A stretch of DNA of 64,000 nucleotides from Hemicordylus capensis (taxonomy: Eukaryota; Chordata; Lepidosauria; Squamata; Cordylidae). Both the position numbers and the translations under genes were made by a program. The DNA lies in the NCBI RefSeq assembly GCF_027244095.1, contig NC_069658.1, positions 266,484,687 through 266,548,686 of the forward strand. Direction: 5' to 3'. Positions 11,346-22,056 of this stretch are shown piece after piece. Each line of letters opens with the position of its first letter. The first letter of the stretch is position 1. The notes beneath the pieces are model-generated. The model saw nothing but the letters and a program-made list of their open reading frames with translations. It did not search any database and was not told the origin of the DNA.

Positions 11346-14290
11346 AGTTTTGATGGAGAGTTATTTTAATTCAGAAGCCTTGCAAGGAGGAGGAGGCTGC
11401 CCTGTGTTCTGTGCATCACAGGACACCAAAGGGAGTCGTCCCTTTGGGGGAGCCACTTCGGGGGTGGTGAGGGTGAGGGCCAGGTGGTATCTTTTGGCTT
11501 CTGTTGTTTTGGGGTCTTGGGTTTTTTCAGATGTGTCTTGGTTTGTCTGGGGATGGGGAGACAGTGTGTGTGTCCACTGATTGTTGGGTAGCTATTCCGG
11601 TGGTGGTGGGGAATAGAAGAGGTAAAATTGGCAGGTCAGTGCATCGTTACAGGGGAAGGGAAGTCAGAAATTTATTAGCTGTTTCCCCTTCCAGCTGTCT
11701 TGCCAGCTCTTTGACTTTGGGGAGCAGTGCCAACCTCCCATAGACCCTCATCTTGCTCTTCTGTAATGCCAGGTCTGTCCACAATAAATCGGAAACCATC
11801 CATGATTTGATTCTGGATGAAAGTGCAGACCTGGTATGTATTACAGAGACTTGGTTGGGGGAGGCTGGTGGCCCAGTCTGGTCCCAGCTTCTCCCTCCAG
11901 GATACTCTGTGGAGGAGCAGGGGCGGGGGCAGGGATGTGGAGTGGCTGTGGTCTATAAAATAACCTCTCCCTGACCAGGATCCCTGTGGAAGTGTCTGAC
12001 TATATTGAATGTGTGTACCTAAGTTTGGGGACCAGGAATAGACTGTGTCTTCTATTGGTGTACCAATCGCCCCACTGCCTGATGGAGTCCCTAACTGAGC
12101 TGACGGACTTGGTCTCGGGTTTGGCGTTGGAGTCTCCCAGGCTTGTGGTGCTGGGGGACTTCAATGTCCACTTTGGGACTAATTTGTATGGGTCTGCTCA
12201 GGAGTTCATAGCGGCCATGACAACTATGAGCCTATCCCAAAGGGTCTTGGGACTGACGCACACTGCAGGTCACACGCTTGATCTGGTCTTTCACTCTGAA
12301 CAGGGTGGTGTTCCATGGGTGGGAACTCCTGTGATTTCCCCATTGTCATGGACAGACCACCACCTGGTAAAAGTTGGACTCACAGTCACACCACACCTTT
12401 GCAGGGGCGAGGGGCCCATTAGAATGGTCCGCCTGAGAAGGTTATTGGATCCAATAGGGTTCCAAGAAGCCTGGGACGGATTTAGTGTTGGCTCTGCCAG
12501 TGATCCTGTTGATGCCCTGGTGGAGTACTAGAACAGCAAGCTCACCAGGGCAGTAGACATGATCACACCTAAGCGTCCTCTCTGACCTGCTTCAAAATTG
12601 GCCCCTTGGTATAAGGAAGAACTACAGGGGCTGAAGCAGCAAGGTAGACGACTGGAGTGCAAGTGGAGGAAGACTCAACTCAAATCTGACAGATTACAAC
12701 ATAGAGCACATTTGAAGATCTATGCTCTGGCAATACGGGCAGCAAAGAAGCAATTCTTTTCACCCCGATTGCATCCGCAAGTTCACGTCCAGCAGAGTTG
12801 TTCAGGGTTGTGAGAGGGCTAATGAGTGCCCCCCTCCCTCGAATCAGAATTTGGAACCATCTATTACTCGCTGTGATGTGTTTAATGAATTTTTTTGTGG
12901 ACAAAATCTCTCATATTTGTGCCGACTTGGAATTAGACCCCACAATTACTGCAGTGTCTGAATCAGAGGTGTCCAGCAACTCCTCTTATGTGGTTAGGCT
13001 GGATCAGTTTCAGTTTGTGACTCGTGAGGATGTGGACAGGCTGCTTGGATGCAGCGTACCACCTGTTCTCTTGACCCTTGCCTTACATGGCTAATACTAT
13101 CTGGCAGGGAGGTAGTTGTAGAAGGCCTAGTAGAGTTCATAAATGCTTCTCTGAGGGCAGGATGCCTCCTTGCCTTAAAGATGCAATTATTAGACCACTT
13201 CTGAAGAAGCCTGCCTTGGATTCCTCAGAGTTGAGCAATTATAGCCCTGTCTCCAACCTTCCGTGGCTGGGCAAGGTAATTGAGAGGGTGATGGGCTCCC
13301 AACTTCAGGCAGTCTTGGATGAAATTGATTATCTAAACCCGTTTCAGACTGACTTTCGGGTGGACTATGGGGTGGAGACTGCCATGGTCAGCCTGATGGA
13401 TGATCTCCAGTTGGGAATTGACAGACAGAGGAAGTGTGACTCTGTTGGTCCTCTTGGACCTCTCCGTGGCTTTTGATACTATTGACCATAGTATCCTTCT
13501 GGAGCATCTGAGGGGGTTGGGGGTGGGAGGCACTGATTTGCAGTGGGTCCACTCTTACCTCTCAGGCAGATTCCAGATGGTGTCCCTCAGGGACTGTTGT
13601 TCTTCAAAAACTAAACTTTGGTATGGTGTCCCTCAGGGCTCCATATTGTCTTTGATGTTTAACATCTACATGAAACCGCTGGGAGAGATCATCAGGAGAT
13701 TTGGTGTAGGTTTTATCAGTATGCTGATGACACCATAATCTATTTCTCCATGTCAACATCGTCAGGAGAAGGCATAACCTCCCTAAATTCCTGCTTGGTG
13801 GCAGTGAAGGGCTGGATGAGAGGTAATAGGCTGAGGCTGAATCCAGAGAAGACAGAGGTACTTATTGCGCGGGGTCGGAACTCGGGAGATGGTTTTGATC
13901 TGCCAGTTCTGGATGGGGTCACACTTCCCCAGAAGGAACAGGTACGCAGTCTGGGGGTGCTTCTGGACACAAAACTCTCGCTGGTGTCCCAAGTTGAGGC
14001 AGTGGCCAGAGGTGCCTTCTGTCAGCTTCGGCTGATATACCAGCTGCGTCTGTTTCTTGAGATAAATGACCCCAGAACAGCGGTATATCTGCTGGTCACC
14101 TCCAGACCTGACTACTGCAATGCGCTCCATGTGGGGCTGTCTTTGTATGTAGTCTGGAAACTGCAGTTAGTACAGAATGCAGCAGCCAGGTTGGTCTCTG
14201 GGTCTTTTGAGAAAGACCATATAACTCCTGTATTGAAGGAGCTATAATGGCTGCCGACATGTTTCCGGGAAAAATACAAGGTGTTGGTTA

Positions 14291-15821
14291 TCCTCTCTAA
14301 TAAAACGCTTGGTGTCCATCCGTGCCTCGCCTGTTCTGGGCATGCGCGGAGCACATGCCCAGAACAGAGCCAGGGAGGCACAAACACCAGGACCTGGCGA
14401 CCATCTTGGGCGGCCAGAAACGGCCGCCCCGAAGAAGCCGGGGCTGCGGAGGAGGGAGAGACTGGCCGAGGTGGTGGCAAAACCCAAACGAGCGCCAGAA
14501 CCCGCCAAGCAGCTTGGGCGGCCAGAAACGGCCGCTCCAAAGAAAACTACAATGCGGGGGAGGGGGAGACTGGCTGAGACGGCGGCAGAGCTGCCGCCTC
14601 GGCCATTAGCGGCGGCCGGAGAAGACGCGGCCGCCAGAGACAACCAGAGGCGGCCACCCCAAAACGGCAACGGGACCGTCAGAGGTGGCGGCGGCGGGTC
14701 CAGGCCCGACGACGACGAGGCGCATAAGAGTAACAGGGGAAGGGCAGGGAGAAACCCCAAAGTGAAGTGGGCGGCAGTGAAGCAAAGCAGGGGAGCAAGC
14801 CAAACCAAGCCTGAAATATGTGGAGGGGAAGACCGGCGGGGGCAGGCGGGCAAGTGACAGGGAGCGGCTTGCACCCCCCTGCCCTGCAATCGAGCGATCT
14901 GTTGACCAGCCAGGCCTGAGAAGAGAGGGAGGGAGGAGGGCAGGGGAGCCGGAGAGGAGGGAAGGGGCGTGCTTAGGGCAAGGGGGCGGGGACTAGCCGG
15001 AGAGAGGAAGAGGGCCGCTGCTGGTGCAGGATGCCGCCGCTCAGCACCACCAGCAGCACCTGCCGTGCCCAGTTACATAAACGAGTTATGGACAATGAGA
15101 GACAACCCCAACCGGAAAAAAAGCAGGAGACTTTCGTGGCTGATAAGCCCGGCACCGAGACTGGGGGTGGGGTGGGGTGCAGAAACCCTCTCTCCAAGCT
15201 GCCCTCCCAAGTTTCAGGTTCCAACCTGGCAGTAAGCTGAGTTTTGGACAATGAGAGACAATCCCAACTGATCCCCTGAGCTTCTCCTGGGAAGAAAGAG
15301 TTCCGTTCCTGCCAGCCAGAACCAGCCTCGACCAAAGGCACCCAGCTTTCTCGGAAAGCAAAATTGGGAAGGTATTGGTTAAAGGAATCTAGCACCTTGC
15401 GGCTTCCATGGCCCAGGGTCTGAGGGAGGAAGGAGTAGACAGAGAGAGGGAGAAAGAGAAGGAAGGGAGGAAGGAAGGAAGGAAAGAGAGAGAGAGAGAA
15501 GGGAGGGAGGGAGACAGGACAAAAGAAAGAAGGAAAGAGAGAAAAGAGAGAGGGAGAAGGACAAAAGAAAGAAGGAGGGAGGGACAGAGGGAAAGAAGGA
15601 AAGAGAAGGAAGGAAGGAAGGAAGGAGAAAGAAAAAGGAGAAAGGAGGGAGGGAGAAGAACAAAAGAAAAACGGAAGGGAGGGAGGAACAACCAGCCCCA
15701 AAGAGCGAGCCCGTTAAAGGAAGGAAAGAGGGAAAGAGAAAGAAAAAAGAAAGAAGGGAGGGAGAAGAGGGGGAAGGAAGGAAAGGAGGGAGAGGGAGAG
15801 AGAAGGAAGGCAGGAAAGAGG

Positions 15822-15853
<32 letters not shown>

Positions 15854-15937
15854 GAAAGAAAGAAAGAGAGAGAGAAAGAAAGAAAGAAAGAAAAAGGCTG
15901 CTAGCGCCCGTTATTTTAACGGGCTTAAAAATACTAG
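14291..15937 (+). mobile_element. Helitron, 1647 bp, non-autonomous, GC-rich cargo
   Basis: The element starts TCCTCTCTAATAAAACGC and ends in CTAG. An 8-bp stem (GCCCGTTA / TAACGGGC, loop TTT) lies 9 nt before the CTAG. It is inserted between A14290 and T15938, and removing it restores GGTTATAACCTATAAAG, exactly the sequence of the other L2 copies. No Rep/helicase domain is seen. The cargo is unlike the surroundings: a GC-rich half (14330-15240) holding a duplicated block with GGGCGGCCAGAAACGGCCGC at about 14408 and 14516, then a purine-rich tract. The cargo may be captured host sequence, but I cannot name a source. Confidence 0.92.
15425..15893. repeat. Polypurine GGAA/GAAA tract inside the Helitron
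   Basis: About 470 bases of almost pure A/G on the + strand in irregular GGAA, GGGA and GAAA units, interrupted near 15690-15715. It may form triplex or slipped structures. The long Lys/Arg/Glu frame and its Ser/Phe/Leu mirror are compositional artefacts. Confidence 0.9.
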
Positions 15938-16514
15938 TAACCTATAAAGCCCTAAACAGCTTGGGCCCTGGGTGTTTAAGAGAACGTCTTCTTTGCTATG
16001 AACCCCACCGCCCATTGAGATCATCTGGAGAGGTTCGTCTGCAGTTGCCACCGGCTTGTCTGGTGGCTACTCGGGGACAGGCCTTCTCCATTGCTGCCCC
16101 GAGGCTTTGGAACACACTTCCTGCTGAAATAAGAGCCTCCCCATCTCTTACAACTTTTAAAAAGGCAGTCAAGATGCATTTGTTCACCCAGGCTTTTAAT
16201 TAGATATTGTTTTAATTGTGTTTTAGTAGTTTTAACATTTTAAGTTTTAATTGTTGAAATGTTTTAATCTTTTTACTGGTTGTTTTTATTGTTTTGTTGT
16301 AAACCGCACAGAGAACTTGTGTTTTGGGCGGTATAAAAATGTGTTAAATAATAAGTAATTAACAATTTGAACTTTTTATATGTTTTGTTTTTCAATCTCT
16401 TGGTTTGTTTATTGTTCTAAACCACCTAGAGACTTTGGTAGGGTGGTATACAAATAAACAAACAAACAACTAAATACAGTATATGGGAGGAGAGCTGGTC
16501 TTGTGGTAATAAGC

Positions 16515-18255
16515 ACTGTAATGCACTCTGCGTGGGGCTGCCTTTGTACATAGTCTGGAAACTATAATTGGTACAGAGGTTAGGGTTAGGAAACTACAAT
16601 TGCTACAGAGGTACAAAGGTATGTAGTCCGGAAAATACAATTGGTACATAATGTGGCAGCCAGACTGGCCTACAGGACAACCCGAAGGGACCCACAGATT
16701 TTAAAATAATTGCACTGGCTGCTGATATGTTTCTGAGCAAATTACAAAGTGCTGGTGTACTGGATTTAACCCAGCCTTTGTCTCAAAGCAAGCCCACATG
16801 AGGGGAATAAAAATGCTGAATCATCCTCTCTCTTGCTTTCACCCACAAAGGCTGTTCCTTTAAAACTTTCCTGTTTCCACAGTAGCTGATTTGCTGCCAC
16901 CACACCCTAATTATTACACAGTCTCCCCCCCCCCACCGGATTTGGGTGAATGTCCAGGGAGACTCTCATTCTCTTTACTATTGGAAAAGTACACAAAAAA
17001 CTCCACGTGCAGGTTTACACGTGGTGAGTAAACTTGGTAGAGTTGCTGAACAATCAAATTGAGACGTGTGTTGCACCAGAGACAAATACTCCTTTCCAGC
17101 TCCCCTTTCCTGAGTTAAAAATCCACTCAAAAGGCTTACTGAAATTGTAAAGAACAAAAAAAGGAAAATAAACTTTATTCTGAATACTCCAGACTGTTTC
17201 TGTCTGAGACTTTCCCAGCTTTTAGTTACAGGTAAAAGGAACACTCAGTAGCTGCAAGAATACTTCAGAAAGCACCCTCAGATGATATTGGGGTGACACA
17301 CTTTAAAAATCATGGTTACACAGTTGCAAAGTACATAGATGTAGGAAAATACAATAAGCACCTTTAAGAGTTTGCAGAGACTTTTGCATCGCCCTAGCTG
17401 GATAAATGGGTGTAGGCTATTGTTTCTTAGCGTAGTTACATTACAGATTACACACAATAGAACAGTATCAGGGAAATGCAGAGCCCCCAAAAGAAAGATT
17501 TCTGAGGCAAACTGACTAGCCAACTGTTCCCTAGACTAAATTCCCTTTTCCTTGAAAACTCACCCCTCACCTGATGAAATTCAAGTATCCTGCAATCTTG
17601 TCTCTTAAGGATCTGCAGTTCTTTTCGTAGCCATCTGGCTACTCCCTGTTGCAAGCCCAGCCTGTTTCCAACTGCCCAAAGGGAAGTTCTCTTCCTGCCA
17701 CATGGCCCTCGAGGTCCCACCCACCGTGTGCTGAGTGGCTGATCCCTAGATGTCACCGCCTGTCAGTCAGGACAGGGTTCAGTTCCGGTTAACTCTTTAG
17801 GGGAAAGGTGGGCTGATCAGTGCTTGATAGTTACAATTGGTTATTACCTGTGAAGCCTTGAATGGCTTGAGTCCAGGGTACTTAAGAGATCACCTTTTCT
17901 GTCATGAACTCTGTCGCCTATTAAGATCATCTGGGGATCTGGTTACGGATGCTGCCAGCTCGTTTGGTGGCTACTCATTTTGGTGGGCCTTTTCTGTGGC
18001 TGCCCCCAGGGCTTTGGGATATACTCCCTGTCAACATAAGAGCATCTCTTTCTCTGTTTTTAGGAAGACCATCAAGACAAACCTGTTTTCTCAGGCTTTT
18101 AATTGAAATTAATTTGAAACTGTTTTTACTCTGTTTTAGATTAGTTAATATTTTTGATTGACACCACCTAAAGATGCACATTTTTGACACCGCCTAAAGA
18201 TGCACATTTTAGGTGGTATATAAATACAATAAATAGATAGATAGGTAGATAAATA
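16515..18255 (+). mobile_element. L2 LINE 3' fragment, split by an LTR-like insert
   Basis: L2 sequence from GCACTCTGCGTGGGGCTGCC to ACAAAGTGCTGG (16755) resumes at 17836 with GGTTATTACCTGTGAAGCC and ends near 18245 in a GGTGGTATATAAATAC tail with AATAAATAGATA. A short direct repeat, GTCTGGAAACTA/GTACAGAGGT, is present near 16550-16640. Coding is degraded. Confidence 0.8.
16756..17835 (-). mobile_element. Probable solo LTR fossil in an L2
   Basis: The 1080-bp insertion has TG...CA ends and interrupts the L2 sequence at a defined point. The 5-bp flanks are GCTGG and ATTGG, 3 of 5 matching. On the minus strand an AATAAA followed by a T/TG-rich stretch lies near 17165, as expected of an LTR. 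No internal retroelement genes flank it, hence 'solo'. Old. Family not determined. Confidence 0.45.
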
Positions 18256-18261
18256 AATATA

Positions 18262-18400
18262 AATTGTCCCCTTTGCTAAGCAGGTTCCACCCTGGTTTGC
18301 ATTTGAATGGGAGATAACATGTGAGCACTGTAAGGTATCCCCCTTAGGGGATGGGATCGCTCTGAGAAGAGCACCTGCATGCTTCCTATGTTCCTATATG
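18262..18400 (+). mobile_element. 5S rRNA-derived SINE
   Basis: The stretch GCTAAGCAGGTTCCACCCTGG, then GAATGGGAGA, then GAGCACTGTAAGG lines up with the 3' half of vertebrate 5S rRNA (GCTAAGCAGGGTCGGGCCTGG, GGATGGGAGACC, GGTGCTGTAGG), including the box A and box C promoter regions. It ends with GCTTCCTATGTTCCTAT, the tail seen inverted at 34908. It is shorter than the full family, with the middle deleted. Confidence 0.75.
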
Positions 18401-18412
18401 GCACACTACCCG

Positions 18413-19319
18413 AAGTAGGTCTTGTGAAAAAGAATGAAGAAGCGGAGATGGATAGCCAGGTTACCCAGCATGCTGTGAACCATTCCAGGATCTTTTATTT
18501 ATATCCCACTTTTCTGTGCAAATGCTCAGAGCAACCTACAGAATTTTAAAACCTACAATAAAATCATGAAACAATCATAAAGGGGCAATCCTTTTGTCCA
18601 TGACTGCCTGATCCCATGCCAAGGCAGGAACTTGAGGTTCATGCTGGGCATCAAACTGAGATGTGTAACCAAGATTTGAAGTTGTTTTGGCAAACCAAAT
18701 CCTTCAAGATGCATGCTATGTCTGAATCCATGTTTTTCATGAACCTTTGGTTCGTTCCAGGAAAGCCGGCCCCATTTGCAACTGAGACCAATGGATACAA
18801 GGTGACTGACACAGAGAGGGTTTGCCAATTGAAGGGCAGTGCAAGGGAGTCTGGGAAAGCATCTGGGCCTCATTGGGAGGTGTATTTCTGGCTCAACTCA
18901 GCTACTTCCAACAAACCAAGATATGTGACCACCTGTGACACAACCTTAGAGTTCCCTTCATATGTCAGGCTGTGTGAATCTGGCCTGTAGAATCAGAGTG
19001 TAAGGTTCCAATCATAAAACCATTTATGTTGAAGTCCCATTTAAATCCATAAATAAATTTAGGATGTGGAGATGTTAATAGAGACCAGGATACATCTTCA
19101 TCCATTCATCCTAAGTGTGACTTTGCCCCATGCTTTGTGTTCTGGACAAATAAGTCAGAAATGTCCAGCCATCACTTTCCCCATATTGTTTTCCATTACC
19201 AGTTAGCTCCTCCAATCAGTATTTCTAATTGATTGGAAAAGCAGCTATGAGCATTAGGCTTTCAAAGGTTGCCTGATTCCCTGTGTTTCTTGTATTAACC
19301 CTTCTTCTTTTGCCCCCAG
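18413..19319. other. Intron sequence with an L2-like tail
   Basis: A minus-strand L2-type tail (TTTATTTATATCCCACTTTTC) lies at about 18495-18595. The rest is unique. A 124-codon frame at 18616 has no family features. The last bases before 19320 form a good pyrimidine tract and acceptor. Confidence 0.4.
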
Positions 19320-19491
19320 TTGATCCCAGTTTTCAATCCTGAGGGTTCCTCAGATGAGGATGCTCTCTCTGGGCTAAGACCTGAAGAAAAGGAATGTCTG
19401 GAGTTCTTGCTGCAAACAATTGAAAACTTGGATGGGGATCTCTTAGAAGCTGATGAAGAAGGGAGTCCAGAGAAAACAGCAGGATCTTTAG
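19320..19491 (+). CDS. Internal exon, SARG-like gene, EEKECL motif
   Basis: The acceptor is CTTCTTTTGCCCCCAG and the donor TTTAG|GTGAGA. The 172-base exon starts on a codon boundary and ends with one extra base, encoding residues 25-81 of the model. It contains GSSDEDALSGLRPEEKECL, then EFLLQTIENLDGD. From family knowledge, human SARG (C1orf116) has GSSDSSYDFLSTEEKECL then FLEETIGSLD at the matching place, and PROSER2 has a related block. The exon is strongly acidic, with a predicted helix at residues 45-66. The split Gly codon is completed by the first two bases of the exon at 22057. It could be either paralogue; the molecular role is not established. Confidence 0.8.
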
Positions 19492-19799
19492 GTGAGAATT
19501 GAGTGGAAATCATCATGCATGCATTTGTGGACACTTCTTGGCCCATGTGGTAAAGTCCCTGCCTCTCAGCCTTGTGGCCTTAGTAGTTATGATTTTTGTG
19601 ACTATTTCCAGTCCTGAAATTCAACCTGCCTCACTTTTTTGTACTCCTCCCTACCCAAGCATACCCTGGCATTTCTATCTATCCCACTACTGCCTCCTAG
19701 TAGGGATGTGCACAGAAATGATTCTGTGCACTCCCAGGAGGTTGGGGGGTGGGTGAGTGGGTGGGTACTTTAAGGTGCGGGGAGGGTTCCTTACCTCCC

Positions 19800-21680
19800 C
19801 CGCCAGTGAGGATGGGGAGTGCTACAGCACAGTGAGCTGCTGGGAAGGGCCCATAGATGGATTACCGCAGAGGCAATGGAGTCGATTGCCTACGGTGGTG
19901 GCGAATCCTGGAGGAGCGGCAGATCTTGGAACCGGGGAATTTTTTTTTTAAAAAACTTTTAAGATTGCCGCTGCTGGTGGCAGCAGAGGCAAGACAGAGA
20001 TTAAGCCTCTTGCCACCCCACTGAAGCAGCAGGAGGGTAGGGGTGGCGAGGGTGAAGCCCCCCCACCCACTTTTTACTTCTAAATGCCGGCACAGCAGCT
20101 GCAGGGAGAAGGGAACGAAAGGCAAGTCCCCCATTTCTGCATTAAAATGCCGCTGGGTGGAATGGGGTGGCTGGGAGGGTTGTGGTGGGGGCTCTTCCTC
20201 TTCCTCCACCATGGAGGCGCCACACAGCAGCGGAAGCTGCCTTAAGGTAAAACGGGGGGGGGGGACTTCCTCCCCCGCTACAATCCTCCTGGTCCCCGCT
20301 GAAGCCAGCCGTGCAACAGCCACATCTGGTATACCGCTGACTGGGGGTGGGCAATAGTGCGTGCTGACTCTCTCTCACACACACATAGTGGTGCAGCAAG
20401 GGAAGGCCCTTGTGCACATAGGTGCCCCTTCATGGTGGCAGTGGCCTGGCCCTCCACACACCCTACGGTGGCCCTTCCAGGGGTAGATTCAGCCTTTTGC
20501 TGCCCATAGGCGGCCAAGGATTTCTCGCCCCCACCGCAACGAGGAGGGTAGGGGTGGCGTGGATGAAGCCCTGCTCCCACTTCTAAATGCTGCCCCTGCA
20601 GAGAGCAGAGCATGAGAGTCAAGTCCTTCCCTTCTACATTAAAATGCCACTGGGCAGATTGGGACGGCTGGCTACAGCAGGGACTAGGAGGATTGTAGCG
20701 GGGGAGGAAGTTCCCCCGTTTTACCTTAAGGCAGCTTCCGCTGCTGTGTGGAGCCTCCATGGTGGAGGAAGAGGAAGAGCCCCCACCACAACCCTCCCAG
20801 CCACCCCATTTCACCCAGCGGCATTTTAATGTAGAAAGGGGGGACTTGCCTTTCGTTCCCTGCTCCCTGCAGCTGCTGTGCCGGCATTTAGAATTAAAAA
20901 GCGGCGGGGGGGCTTCACCCCCGCCACTCCTACCCTCCTGCTGCTTCAGTGGGGTGGCAAGAGGCTTAATCTCTGGCCACTGCTGCCACCAGCAGCGGCA
21001 ATCTTTAAAAGTTTTTTTTAAAAAAAACATTCCCCCGTCCCAAGATCTGCTGCTCCTCCAGGATTCGCCACCATAGGCAATCGACCCCATTGCCTCTGCG
21101 GTAATCCGCCTATGGGCCCTTCCAGGGGCGGAGCCACCATTGGCCCCCACGTCTGACGTCAGATGTGGGGGTGGTAGTTTAGCTCCCGAGCAGGGGCCGC
21201 GTGGCCCCTTCGGGAGCTAAACTAAGGCTGGCACTGCGTTTGCAGCGCCAGCCAGGAGCGGCTCTTCCCTGCAAAGGCAGGGAAGAGTCACTCCTGGCTG
21301 TGCGCTGCGAATGCAGTGCCAGCCTAACTAGCTCCTGAAGGGGCCGCGCAGCCCTTTCAGGAGCTAAAAGACTGGCGCTGCCTTTGCAACGCAGCCCAGG
21401 AGCGGGCTCTTCCCTGCAGGGAAGAGCCGCTCCTGGGCTGCGCTGCGAAGGCAGCGCCAGCCTTAGTTTAACTGCCGAAGGGACTGTGCGGCCCCTTCAG
21501 CAGCGCCGTTCAGGAGCCAGACCATGCCCCCCGCATCTGACGGCAGACGCGTGGCTAGCGGTGGCGCCCGCCGCAACTGCACACGGGCCGCCGGCGGTCT
21601 CACTACACCCCTGGGCCCTTCCCAGCAGCTCGCTGTGTTGTCACATTCCCCATCCCATCCCTGGAGGCACCACACTCATG
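19800..21680. mobile_element. Giant foldback element in the second intron
   Basis: Two inverted arms of about 450 bp, 19845-20306 and 20668-21122, match closely; the shared blocks include CTGCCTTAAGGTAAAACG, GGAGGAAGAGGAAGAGC and GCAGAGGCAATGGAGTCG. Outside the right arm a hAT element interrupts at 21123-21613, after which the arm match continues (AGCAGCTCGCTGTG with 19828-19850 reversed). The loop contains a third, direct partial copy (about 20535-20675). A TAGGGATGTGCACAG motif at 19704 may be its left terminus; no TSD was found. Non-coding; the long frames here are arm artefacts. Confidence 0.75.
21123..21613. mobile_element. Palindrome-rich hAT MITE with perfect 8-bp TSD
   Basis: The ends are CAGGGGCGGAGCC and (reversed) CAGGGGTGTAGTG. 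A perfect 8-bp TSD, GGCCCTTC, lies at 21115-21122 and 21614-21621. Between them the 491 bp are a chain of hairpins: TAGCTCCCGA...TCGGGAGCTA, GGCTGGC..GCCAGCC, CTTCCCTGC..GCAGGGAAG, each repeated two or three times in altered form. The element is very GC- and CpG-rich. No coding. Confidence 0.88.
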
Positions 21681-22056
21681 CCGCCTGCCACCACTCACCA
21701 GCCACTTGGGTCGGAAGCAGCACCCCAAGCGGGCTGGGAATAGAGAGCGTGCATGGGCCTTCCATTCCCAGCTGGCTTAGAGTCAGAACTTGAGCAGCTG
21801 GAACGCGGCAGTGGGCAGCAGGAGCGTGCTGCCACTAGGAGTGTGCGGCAGAGGTGGATGAGGGCTGGTGTGTGTGTGTTCCTTAAATGGCCTGGAAGGA
21901 ACACTGCTAGCTACACGCACACACACACACAATAATTGACTGTACTGGGAGCAGAGTTCAGTAGGCCCCACATCCCACAATCTCTGTTTCCTAAATGTTC
22001 CTTTCCTTGGAGTACTAATCCTGTCTTAAAGTTTTGACCCATATTGGTTTGTGCAG

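Larger units (their letters stand above)
11385..16360 (+). mobile_element. L2 LINE, copy 1, split by a Helitron
   Basis: 5'-truncated L2 (LINE, CR1 superfamily) with both enzyme domains. The endonuclease runs 11753-12531 in two frames, with CITETWLGE, LGDFNVHFG and SWTDHHLVKVGL blocks. The reverse transcriptase lies at about 13100-14250, with AFDTIDHSILLEHLRGLG and YGVPQGSILS. Frameshifts and stops between 11974 and 13740 make it inactive. The 3' end resumes at 15938 after the Helitron and ends near 16350 in GGGCGGTATAAAAATGTG. It lies in the first intron of the SARG-like gene in the same orientation. Confidence 0.9.

Noticed and set aside
14242-14889. Open frames of 180-215 codons on both strands
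   Set aside because: GC-rich Helitron cargo; few stops are expected. No domain, splice site or start context supports a gene.
15408-15947. Long Lys/Arg/Glu-rich open frame and its Ser/Phe/Leu mirror
   Set aside because: It translates the polypurine tract inside the Helitron; composition alone explains the missing stops.
16575-16590. GGTTAGGGTTAGG, telomere-like
   Set aside because: Only two units, inside a degraded L2 fragment with a local duplication.
20278-21150. 290-codon minus-strand frame
   Set aside because: Lies across the inverted arms and loop of the foldback element; the same peptides recur in the other arm.
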